The notes under the pieces were generated by a model, which did not search any database, was not told the DNA's origin, and saw nothing but the letters and a program-made list of their open reading frames with translations. Of a stretch of DNA of 6,069 bases, positions 1 to 5,431 are shown piece by piece. This DNA comes from Nitrososphaerales archaeon TH703 (GTDB lineage Archaea > Thermoproteota > Nitrososphaeria > Nitrososphaerales > Nitrososphaeraceae): NCBI GenBank assembly GCA_014523525.1, contig JAATVL010000120.1:1-6069 (forward strand), read 5' to 3'. The first letter of the stretch is position 1. Every line of letters begins with the position of its first letter. A program made the position numbers and the translations under genes.

Positions 1-61
1 ACGTTAGTATAATAATTAAATGTCATCATATAATTCTTATTAAGTTCGATTTTTCTGATTT

Positions 62-166
62 TCAATAAAAACTTGGATAATTATTAAGGTACCCACGGCA
101 ATTTTCAAGATACCCAATCAAATATGCAGTTAAAGTAGAAAAATCATCAGCAATCGTAAAGACCAT
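62..166 (-). CDS. Possible 34-residue ORF overlapping the 3' end of the RadB-like gene
   Basis: On the minus strand an ATG at 164-166 opens a frame of 34 codons ending in TGA at 62-64. It overlaps the last 20 bases of the upstream RadB-like gene, and an AGGA sits four bases before the ATG, an arrangement seen with translational coupling. The peptide begins MVFTIADDFSTLTAYLIGYL and ends in NNYPSFY. It is tyrosine-rich and mildly hydrophobic in the middle, with no motif I recognise. An ORF this short can easily occur by chance, so it is listed only as a candidate. Bases 1-61 beyond it show no gene. Confidence 0.2.
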   Translation of the reverse strand: MVFTIADDFSTLTAYLIGYLENCRGYLNNYPSFY

Positions 167-845
167 CTTTCCTGGCTACGAAATGAGATTTTGCAGCTGT
201 CACAGGTTTCAATAATCTTACAGAAAATCTCGGTTCATCAACCTTTACTGTTTTCAGTTCTAAAACCACGTGAGCAAGATTAGAAACTGTTTTATTCAAT
301 AATTCGTTATATGGAAAAATTTTCTTTTCAAATATCTCCTCTGATTCCTTATTTTCTTTTTTCGAAGAGCTTGAATTTGTAATTACTATTGCTATGTCAT
401 TATCAATTGCACTTATGGCCAGATCGTGTAAGTGCTTACGGAGGCGAATTTGTATTGATAGTGATTTTTTCCTTTCGTTTAAAAATAAATAATTAAAATT
501 ATCAATAATAATTAGAATCGGACGTAAATGTAGAGCATAATTGACAAGGACCATTTGGACATTTGTTGACATTATCCTCAATCTTCTTATTTGATGAAGT
601 ATAGGATCTGAATCCTGTTTGTTTTTGATGTAAGAGAGAATTTTCTCTGGCCGGAAAAATCCTTGTGTGTCACCAAATATTACAGATGAATCTTTATAGT
701 GTTGTGCAGCGTTCACGCATAATGAATAGCAAAGACTAGATCTAGCTTCCCTCGAATCAGATAAAATATTTGTAATCAGACCTGTTCTGATTCCTCCTCC
801 CAGTATCTTATCTATTGAGGGTGACCCTGTTGTGATTATCCGCAT
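147..845 (-). CDS. RadB-like RecA-fold protein with degenerate ATPase motifs
   Basis: The 232-residue protein matches the RadA/RadB core from its first residues: TTGSPSIDKILGGGI (5-19) corresponds to the RadA TGS..LD.LLGGGI segment, FRPEKI (64-69) to FRPERI, and the last 20 residues to the RadA C-terminal strand region. There is no helix-hairpin-helix domain, so the size fits RadB or another RadA paralogue, a family acting in recombination and repair. The P-loop region is aligned but lost: residues 29-37 read SDSREARSS, where RadA has GEFGSGKTQ, so lysine is R35 and the glycines are gone. The acidic DTE motif is DTQ (59-61). A Walker B-like strand, PILIIIDN (109-116), is kept with D115. An in-frame stop lies 10-12 bases upstream of the ATG and no ribosome binding site is visible, so the start is firm and probably leaderless. 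The fold is well supported. ATP hydrolysis looks unlikely, and a structural or DNA-binding accessory role is inference. Confidence 0.8.
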   Translation of the reverse strand: MRIITTGSPSIDKILGGGIRTGLITNILSDSREARSSLCYSLCVNAAQHYKDSSVIFGDTQGFFRPEKILSYIKNKQDSDPILHQIRRLRIMSTNVQMVLVNYALHLRPILIIIDNFNYLFLNERKKSLSIQIRLRKHLHDLAISAIDNDIAIVITNSSSSKKENKESEEIFEKKIFPYNELLNKTVSNLAHVVLELKTVKVDEPRFSVRLLKPVTAAKSHFVARKDGLYDC

Positions 846-861
846 AAAACTAAACTATAAT

Positions 862-871
862 TATTTATATA
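862..871 (-). promoter_or_regulatory. TATA-like box of the RadB-like gene
   Basis: Read on the minus strand this is TATATAAATA, centred about 21 bases before the ATG at 845. With no Shine-Dalgarno sequence between them, this fits a leaderless or nearly leaderless archaeal transcript. The position is inferred from consensus only. Confidence 0.5.
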
Positions 872-894
872 CAATGTCAGAGAGCTTGGGAGAA

Positions 895-904
895 ACTTTT
901 TATT
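895..904 (+). promoter_or_regulatory. TATA-like box of lsm-metK
   Basis: ACTTTTTATT lies about 45 bases upstream of the lsm ATG at 944, which would place the transcript start near 925 and leave a short leader. GTGAT at 931-935, eight bases before the ATG, is complementary to the 3' end of archaeal 16S rRNA and may act as ribosome binding site. It shares a 98-base divergent intergenic region with the RadB-like gene. Confidence 0.4.
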
Positions 905-943
905 GTCGATCTTATTTTTTGAAAATAAAAGTGATAACCTAAT

Positions 944-1198
944 ATGTCGTCAACTCCACAGCAACCAAAAAGACCGTTAACAATCTTACAACGCTCACTA
1001 AATATGAAAGTATCTGTCAGACTTAAAAACGAGCTGGAGTACAGAGGTCGAATGAATAATGTTGATTCATATATGAATTTAATATTATTGGATGCGGAAG
1101 AATTTAATGGCGCAAACGCAAATCCCGTTGCAAACTATGGGAAAGTAGTTATTCGAGGAAACAATGTGTTATTCATCAAAATAGAAAAGGATCTCTAA
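944..1198 (+). CDS. Sm-like archaeal protein (LSm, SmAP)
   Basis: This 84-residue protein is a single Sm domain, the usual size for archaeal SmAPs, which form heptameric rings binding U-rich RNA. The Sm1 motif spans about residues 12-51 and includes the RNA-contacting D41 and N45 in DSYMNLIL. Sm2 spans about 66-80, GKVVIRGNNVLFIKI, with the R71-G72 pair, and the usual following Asp is Asn73. Residues 1-10 form a polar tail. A GTGAT eight bases upstream supports the ATG at 944. The gene is the first of a probable two-gene unit with metK, whose start follows 36 bases after this stop codon. The role in RNA metabolism is family knowledge, and no specific RNA partner can be read from the sequence. 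Confidence 0.95.
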   Translation: MSSTPQQPKRPLTILQRSLNMKVSVRLKNELEYRGRMNNVDSYMNLILLDAEEFNGANANPVANYGKVVIRGNNVLFIKIEKDL

Positions 1199-1234
1199 AA
1201 AAAGAGAAATTCGTGGGATTTGACGTAAGCAAAA

Positions 1235-2380
1235 ATGGGAAGGCGTTATCTTTTCACTTCAGAAAGTGTAACTGAAGGGCATCCAGACAAGATATGTGAT
1301 CTGGTTTCCGATTCAATACTTGATGAAATAATTACTAATGATCCAGATTCCAGAGTAGCAGTAGAAGCTATGACTACTACAGGAATTGTATTTGTAGCAG
1401 GTGAGGTATCTTCCAAGGCAAGAATTGATGCTCAGGAAGTTGTTAGAAGCACATTGAAGGATATTGGGTACAATGGGTTAAAATATGGATTTGATGGAAA
1501 CAGCTGCTCTGTTTTAACTTCAATTCATGAACAAAGCCCTGATATTTCTATGGGAGTTTCCAAAAATGAGAACGGAGTACAGGGAGCAGGTGATCAAGGA
1601 TTAATGTTTGGATACGCAACAAGTGAAACCGCTGAGCTTATGCCGTTGCCCATAACTTTAGCGCACAAATTAACTATGAAATTGGCTACGGTTAGAAAAG
1701 AAAAAACTTTAGACTGGATAGGACCCGATGGAAAATCTCAGGTATCTGTTATTTATGAAGATTCCGTTCCAAAGAAAATCGATACCGTTGTTGTCTCGAC
1801 TCAGCATACGGAAGATGTCTCAATATCTCAAGTGAGGGAAGAGGTTATCTCGAAAGTTATAAAACCTATTTGCGATGATTTGATTAACAATTCTACAAAA
1901 TTTCTGGTAAATCCAACTGGCCGGTTTGTTATTGGTGGTCCTGTAGGTGACACCGGATTAACTGGAAGAAAGATAATAGCTGACACCTACGGTGGTATGG
2001 GTAGGCATGGTGGAGGTGCATTCTCAGGTAAGGATCCTTCTAAAGTGGATAGATCTGCATGTTACGTAGCAAGATATATAGCTAAAAATATTGTTGCATC
2101 AGGATTAGCTTCAAAATGCGAAGTGCAATTGGCATATGCTATAGGAGTACCCGATCCTGTTTCAATCATGGTTGATACGTTTCGCACAGGAAAAATTAGC
2201 GAAGAAAAAATTGAAAAACAAGTTAGAGAGATTTTTGATACTACACCGATTGGAATAATAGAAACGTTACGACTGAAAAGACCAATATATAAGAAAACTG
2301 CGGCATATGGACATTTTGGTAGGAATGATCCTGATTTTACGTGGGAGAAGGTTGACAAATCAGATTTATTTAAGATGTAG
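1235..2380 (+). CDS. metK: S-adenosylmethionine synthetase, bacterial/eukaryotic type
   Basis: The 381-residue protein makes S-adenosylmethionine from methionine and ATP and is full length for MetK (about 380-400). Diagnostic segments are [14 protein letters not shown] (9-22) with the ATP-site H16 and metal-binding D18, the signature [12 protein letters not shown] (117-128), [20 protein letters not shown] (251-270) containing the second signature, and VDRS (271-274). The C-terminal AAYGHFGR (356-363) is also typical. These belong to the bacterial and eukaryotic family, not to the divergent archaeal MAT family (AdoMet_Synthase, PF01941) used by many other archaea. It follows lsm closely with no strong promoter or clear Shine-Dalgarno sequence in the gap, so co-transcription is likely. 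Its product is the methyl donor for many reactions, including that of CbiD encoded further along this window. Confidence 0.97.
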   Translation: MGRRYLFTSESVTEGHPDKICDLVSDSILDEIITNDPDSRVAVEAMTTTGIVFVAGEVSSKARIDAQEVVRSTLKDIGYNGLKYGFDGNSCSVLTSIHEQSPDISMGVSKNENGVQGAGDQGLMFGYATSETAELMPLPITLAHKLTMKLATVRKEKTLDWIGPDGKSQVSVIYEDSVPKKIDTVVVSTQHTEDVSISQVREEVISKVIKPICDDLINNSTKFLVNPTGRFVIGGPVGDTGLTGRKIIADTYGGMGRHGGGAFSGKDPSKVDRSACYVARYIAKNIVASGLASKCEVQLAYAIGVPDPVSIMVDTFRTGKISEEKIEKQVREIFDTTPIGIIETLRLKRPIYKKTAAYGHFGRNDPDFTWEKVDKSDLFKM

Positions 2381-2390
2381 TAATTTTTAT
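2381..2390 (+). terminator. T-rich stretch after metK
   Basis: TAATTTTTAT directly follows the metK stop codon. Archaeal transcription often ends at short oligo-T tracts without a hairpin, so this may be the metK terminator. It is weak evidence from composition only. Confidence 0.35.
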
Positions 2391-2401
2391 GACAGTAGAT
2401 C

Positions 2402-2419
2402 CTGAATTATGAGATTCAG
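2402..2419. terminator. Inverted repeat at the metK/rio2 convergent junction
   Basis: CTGAAT (2402-2407) and ATTCAG (2414-2419) form a perfect 6-bp stem with a 6-base loop. The right arm covers the rio2 stop codon on the minus strand, and an A5 tract at 2384-2388 reads as T5 on that strand, downstream of the hairpin. It could therefore end transcription from either side. A stem this short is modest evidence. Confidence 0.35.
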
Positions 2420-3282
2420 ACACCTTTAATAATGTTAATTGTATTCCGAATATCTCTTTCAACTCCAAATTTCCTTGAAAAAAATTTAAGAATATTTTTT
2501 ACATCCCTCGTGAGCGATGCGTCTGCATTAATAGTATCAACTTTAACGGCTTGAGGCCAATCGAGGATAAAAATATTGTCATCATTTACTAAAATGTTGT
2601 ACTCATTAAGATCACCGTTAATGTATCCTTTGTGATAGGCGATCCCTACATTGTTGATTATTTTTTCTAAAACAAATTGTGGATCATCAAGATTTTCGGC
2701 ATCTGATAACCTAGTTCCATAAATGGGTTCCATAAGAATGCAATGAAAAGATCTGCACAGAGGGTTTGGAAATGAAGTACTAGAGTTTCTCAGATACATT
2801 AAAATGTCATATTCTTTTTTGGCTGTTTCGATATTCAAGAGTAGCCAACTACTAGTAGCTGTGTTTATATCTCGTTTCCTCTTTATCTGTTTGAAACTAG
2901 ATCTTCCGAGTCTGAACATCTTTAAAATCTTGTCTTCTCCTTGTGAATCACGAGCTATATAAATTTCAGCTTCTTTACCGATACCGATTTGTGGTCCAAT
3001 AGATGTAATTAAGTTCCTATTGGAAAGAATTTTTAGGACATATGTATCTAAACCTGTTACCAATAATGTATACCCTATATTGCTTTTACCTATCAATCCA
3101 AATTTGACAAGTCGTTCTAAATGATGTTCAACCAAACTTTGACTTAAATTTGAGTATTGACTCAAAGTAGAAAGAGTTAAAAATTGACGATTTTTTAAAG
3201 AAGAAGCAAATACCTTTAGTATTTTGATATCACTTTTATTCAATAATGAAACAAGATGTTCCGCCCTTGAAAAAGAAGACAA
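2416..3282 (-). CDS. rio2: RIO2-type atypical serine/threonine kinase
   Basis: The 288-residue protein has the RIO2 layout. A winged-helix domain (about 1-88) is followed by the ATP loop IGIGKEAEIYIA (99-110), the ATP-binding lysine K121 in LKMFRLGRSSF, and the flexible basic loop (about 127-146). The catalytic loop NGDLNEYNILV (222-232) has D224 and N229, and the metal-binding segment is ILDWPQAV (239-246) with D241. The C-terminal part, RDVKNILKFFSRKF (259-272), is also typical of archaeal Rio2. The family acts as an ATPase or kinase in late maturation of the small ribosomal subunit. The usual His before GD is N222. No ATG or GTG exists near the N-terminus. TTG at 3282 fits the start of the winged helix, and an in-frame stop lies at 3310-3312. 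The gene converges on metK. Confidence 0.93.
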   Translation of the reverse strand: MSSFSRAEHLVSLLNKSDIKILKVFASSLKNRQFLTLSTLSQYSNLSQSLVEHHLERLVKFGLIGKSNIGYTLLVTGLDTYVLKILSNRNLITSIGPQIGIGKEAEIYIARDSQGEDKILKMFRLGRSSFKQIKRKRDINTATSSWLLLNIETAKKEYDILMYLRNSSTSFPNPLCRSFHCILMEPIYGTRLSDAENLDDPQFVLEKIINNVGIAYHKGYINGDLNEYNILVNDDNIFILDWPQAVKVDTINADASLTRDVKNILKFFSRKFGVERDIRNTINIIKGV

Positions 3283-3303
3283 CTGAAAGCAACTACTGCC
3301 AAT

Positions 3304-3314
3304 ATTAAATTAAA
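3304..3314 (-). promoter_or_regulatory. TATA-like box of rio2
   Basis: On the minus strand this reads TTTAATTTAAT inside an A/T-rich block, centred about 27 bases before the TTG start. That is the spacing expected if transcription starts at or next to the TTG, which supports the unusual start codon and a leaderless message. No Shine-Dalgarno sequence is visible. Confidence 0.45.
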
Positions 3315-3343
3315 AGTTTATTGTGTTTACAGATAATAATTAA

Positions 3344-3721
3344 AATATCCAAACAACGAATCTAGAATCGTTGGCCCTTGATGGAAAATTAACTGTTGTA
3401 ACAGATGGTCCGGTAGGCCTTGGATTAGGGATTGCAAGAGATTTAGGAAGAAATGGTGCAACCGTTATTATTACTTCTAGAAATATAGCTTCATAATACG
3501 GACAATATAATATCAGGTCGTATTTAGTTTCGTTGGCAGATGTCTATACGGATCAATGCATAGATCACTTTCAAGATATGAATTAGTCGAGGCTAAAAAT
3601 GAAAATAAAATGAAGATATTGGGTCAACCAGAAGAAGTTGCTAAAAGTATTTGTTTCCTCATCCGGAGAAAATTTTTCTTTTTCAACTGGAAATACTATT
3701 ATTCTTGATGGGGTAAAGTAA
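3344..3721 (+). pseudogene. Remnant of a short-chain dehydrogenase/reductase (SDR) gene
   Basis: Pieces of one SDR gene can be read in order but in changing frames. From 3362 to 3493 the frame gives LDGKLTVVTDGPVGLGLGIA and then NGATVIITSRN, the NAD(P)-binding Rossmann start of an SDR, ending in TAA at 3494-3496. At 3549-3560 a second frame gives RINA, matching the SDR IRVNA segment, followed by TAG. From 3565 to 3660 a third frame gives a stretch ending GQPEEVAKSICFL. After a shift at about 3661 the first frame resumes with SGENFSFSTGNTIILDG, the usual SDR C-terminus, to TAA at 3719-3721. The central part with the YxxxK active site is missing, and about 380 bases remain where a whole SDR needs about 750. 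No ATG opens the first piece. The original substrate cannot be told. Confidence 0.85.
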
Positions 3722-3742
3722 TTATTTAGAAATCGAAGGTTT

Positions 3743-4879
3743 ATGTCCCAAAGCATAGATGACATCAAAGAAACAGATCTCCCTGAAGGCAAGAAAAAAT
3801 CTCTTAGAACTGGATATACAACTGGTACGTGCGCAGCAGCGGCAACTAAAGCTGCACTAACAACACTAGTAAATGGAGAAAAATTAGCAAAAGTAAATGT
3901 TTCCCTTCCAAAGGATAAGCATATTGTAATAGATATTGCCTGGATTAGATATGAAAATGAAAAATCTGTTACTGCTGCCGTCATTAAGGATGGAGGCGAT
4001 GATCCTGATGTTACTAATGGTGCTGAAATTTGGTCCACGGTTTCTTTGTCAGAAACATCAAATAAGATCATTATTGATGGTGGCAAAGGTGTTGGGAGAG
4101 TAACTAAGCCTGGATTGGGACTAGAAATAGGTAAAGCTGCCATCAATCCTACTCCACTAAAGATGATAAGTCATGCTATTGATGAAATTTTCGGGCAACA
4201 ACAAAAAAATAGATATGGATTATCGATATTGATAAGTGTACCCAAAGGAGAAGAAATTGCCAAGAAAACTGATAATCCTAGATTGGGAATAATTGGAGGT
4301 ATATCAATTTTAGGAACGACTGGGATCGTAATTCCATATTCAACTGCATCATTTGCTGCTTCAATTCGTCAAAGTATTGATGTTTCAAAAGCAATGGGTA
4401 CTGATTCTGTTATACTGACCACTGGGGGAAGAAGTGAAGATTTTGCACGTGATATTTTTGGAAACTCAATTGCGGATCACGCCTATATTCAAATAGGAGA
4501 CTTTATTGGATTTAGCATTAAACAATGTGCAATTAAGAAAATAAAGAAGGCATACGTAATCGGGTTTATAGGTAAATTAACAAAGATGGCGATGGGAGTA
4601 AAACAAACGCATGTAAAAGGTTCCCATGTTGATATGAATTTTCTTGCAAAGTTGGCAATTAGATCTGGAGCCAATAACGAACTTGTAAAAAAGATAATGG
4701 TAGCAAATACAGCAAGACATGTGGGTGAATTAGTTGATCAATTTGGATTGAGTATGTTTTATGATGTTCTATGTGAAGAGGTCTATAGTCATCTAAGTAA
4801 ATATTCTCCAACTGAGTTACAGATAAAAATCATATTACTTGATTTTAATGGTAAGATAATAGGAGAATTTCCTGAATAG
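3743..4879 (+). CDS. cbiD: Cobalt-precorrin-5B (C1)-methyltransferase
   Basis: CbiD methylates C1 of cobalt-precorrin-5B with S-adenosylmethionine, giving cobalt-precorrin-6A in the early-cobalt (anaerobic) route to cobalamin. The 378-residue length is normal. Conserved CbiD segments are LRTGYTTGTCAAAATKAA (21-38), KDGGDDPDVTNGAEI (82-96), GVGRVTKPGLGLEIGKAAIN (116-135), NPTPLKMI (135-142) and NPRLGIIGGISILGTTGIV (178-196). The C-terminal half keeps GKLTKMAMG (277-285) and HVDMNFLAKLA (295-305). The ATG at 3743 is preceded by GAAGG four bases upstream, a weak and tightly spaced ribosome site, and the first 20 residues form a polar extension ahead of the conserved core. No other cob/cbi gene is in the window, so it looks like a detached pathway gene. 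It starts 21 bases after the SDR remnant ends. Confidence 0.97.
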   Translation: MSQSIDDIKETDLPEGKKKSLRTGYTTGTCAAAATKAALTTLVNGEKLAKVNVSLPKDKHIVIDIAWIRYENEKSVTAAVIKDGGDDPDVTNGAEIWSTVSLSETSNKIIIDGGKGVGRVTKPGLGLEIGKAAINPTPLKMISHAIDEIFGQQQKNRYGLSILISVPKGEEIAKKTDNPRLGIIGGISILGTTGIVIPYSTASFAASIRQSIDVSKAMGTDSVILTTGGRSEDFARDIFGNSIADHAYIQIGDFIGFSIKQCAIKKIKKAYVIGFIGKLTKMAMGVKQTHVKGSHVDMNFLAKLAIRSGANNELVKKIMVANTARHVGELVDQFGLSMFYDVLCEEVYSHLSKYSPTELQIKIILLDFNGKIIGEFPE

Positions 4880-4895
4880 TATGAACTAAACTGAT

Positions 4896-4901
4896 CTTTT
4901 T
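4896..4901 (+). terminator. Oligo-T tract after cbiD
   Basis: A run of five Ts (CTTTTT followed by C) lies in the 22-base gap between the convergent cbiD and aIF1A genes. It is a plausible plus-strand terminator, judged by composition only. Confidence 0.35.
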
Positions 4902-5159
4902 CTATACGCCCTCGAGGAAACCGTCTTTCTGAAGCTTTTCAGCATGAGCAGAAATATATCTCCAGACTATATCTGCTTTTTCAGTTTGAAAATCCCATGG
5001 TGCAATAAGAACCAGATCGTGTTCTCTTATCCACATACGTCTTTTTATCTTTCCTCTAATTCTACATGTTCTTACTTTACCATCTGTGCATTTCACAATA
5101 ATGTTATCTCCTCCAACTAATTTTATAACACGCCCAAGCAGTTCGCCCTGTTGAGGCAT
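4902..5159 (-). CDS. Translation initiation factor aIF1A
   Basis: aIF1A binds the small ribosomal subunit at the A site and promotes initiation. The 85 residues shown from the ATG at 5159 cover its OB fold: GELLGRVIKLVGGDNIIVKC (5-24), RTCRIRGKIKRRMWIRE (30-46), APWDFQTEKADIVWRY (53-68) and a short C-terminal helix to residue 85. Archaeal aIF1A normally begins with a basic tail of 15-20 residues before the (L/M)P that corresponds to residues 1-2 here. Such a tail, GKRKVLSESDLKELV, is encoded in frame directly upstream (5160-5204), but no ATG, GTG or TTG precedes it. The ATG at 5159 has a good Shine-Dalgarno sequence, AAAGGAG, six bases away. The true start is thus uncertain, while the identity is not. 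Confidence 0.95.
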   Translation of the reverse strand: MPQQGELLGRVIKLVGGDNIIVKCTDGKVRTCRIRGKIKRRMWIREHDLVLIAPWDFQTEKADIVWRYISAHAEKLQKDGFLEGV

Positions 5160-5207
5160 TACTAACTCCTTTAGATCAGATTCACTCAGTACTTTTCTCT
5201 TTCCTAA
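5160..5207 (-). other. Probable N-terminal tail codons of aIF1A without a standard start
   Basis: Reading upstream in the aIF1A frame gives LGKRKVLSESDLKELV just before the internal Met. Its basic start matches the tail expected of archaeal aIF1A. The codon where the initiator ATG would be expected, before GKRK, is TTA (5205-5207), and TGAGGT lies seven bases upstream of it, good spacing for ribosome binding. The frame stays open further upstream, but only ATT at 5226-5228 and CTG at 5187-5189 are near-start codons. Confidence 0.55.
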
Positions 5208-5431
5208 TTTGAAAACCTCAGTTAAAATTCCTTCTAAGCAAAATAAAAACCTAGTGATTCTACATGTACGAATAGATTTATTGAAAATGTTGGTTAATAT
5301 TTAGAGTTCATGAGTACTCTGTTGCTTATATTACATTTTCTGAGAAAATCATAACAATTTATGGTATTGCTTAAGCACATTTTGTTAATACTTGTCGTTC
5401 TAACAATAATCAGATCCCATTACTAATTTAT
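5208..5431. other. Non-coding region between aIF1A and the dehydrogenase
   Basis: No gene is supported here. The right part lies downstream of the dehydrogenase stop and the left part upstream of aIF1A. It contains several small palindromes: TACATGTA (5261-5268), GAGTACTC (5312-5319), the hairpin ATTTTC-TGA-GAAAAT (5335-5349) and TGCTTAAGCA (5368-5377). None has a clear function, and the sequence does not resemble a tRNA. Confidence 0.5.
5238..5250 (-). promoter_or_regulatory. TATA-like box of aIF1A
   Basis: On the minus strand this reads GTTTTTATTTTGC. Its centre near 5244 predicts a transcript start near 5218, just before the TGAGGT element and about 12 bases from the TTA at 5205-5207. That leaves the basic-tail codons inside the message and makes an ATT start at 5228 unlikely. 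The assignment rests on consensus only. Confidence 0.4.

Noticed and set aside
2062..2358. 98-codon frame on the minus strand
   Set aside because: It lies fully inside metK, whose plus-strand motifs are unmistakable, and its own protein has no recognisable feature.
3583..4146. 187-codon frame on the minus strand
   Set aside because: It is antisense to the conserved first part of cbiD and to the SDR remnant; the translation is low-complexity Ser/Phe/Pro-rich, as expected for a shadow frame.
4489..4674. 61-codon frame on the minus strand that looks hydrophobic
   Set aside because: It is antisense to conserved cbiD codons, and its hydrophobicity is a by-product of the complementary strand.
3743..4879. 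cbiD as part of a cobalamin gene cluster with the SDR remnant
   Set aside because: No other cob/cbi gene is in the window, and SDR proteins of this type have no set place in the corrin pathway except for the unrelated CbiJ/CobK family.
5208..5431. Small palindromes as a possible origin, operator array or RNA gene
   Set aside because: The palindromes are short, unlike each other and irregularly spaced; such matches are expected in AT-rich DNA and no tRNA-like or riboswitch-like fold was seen.
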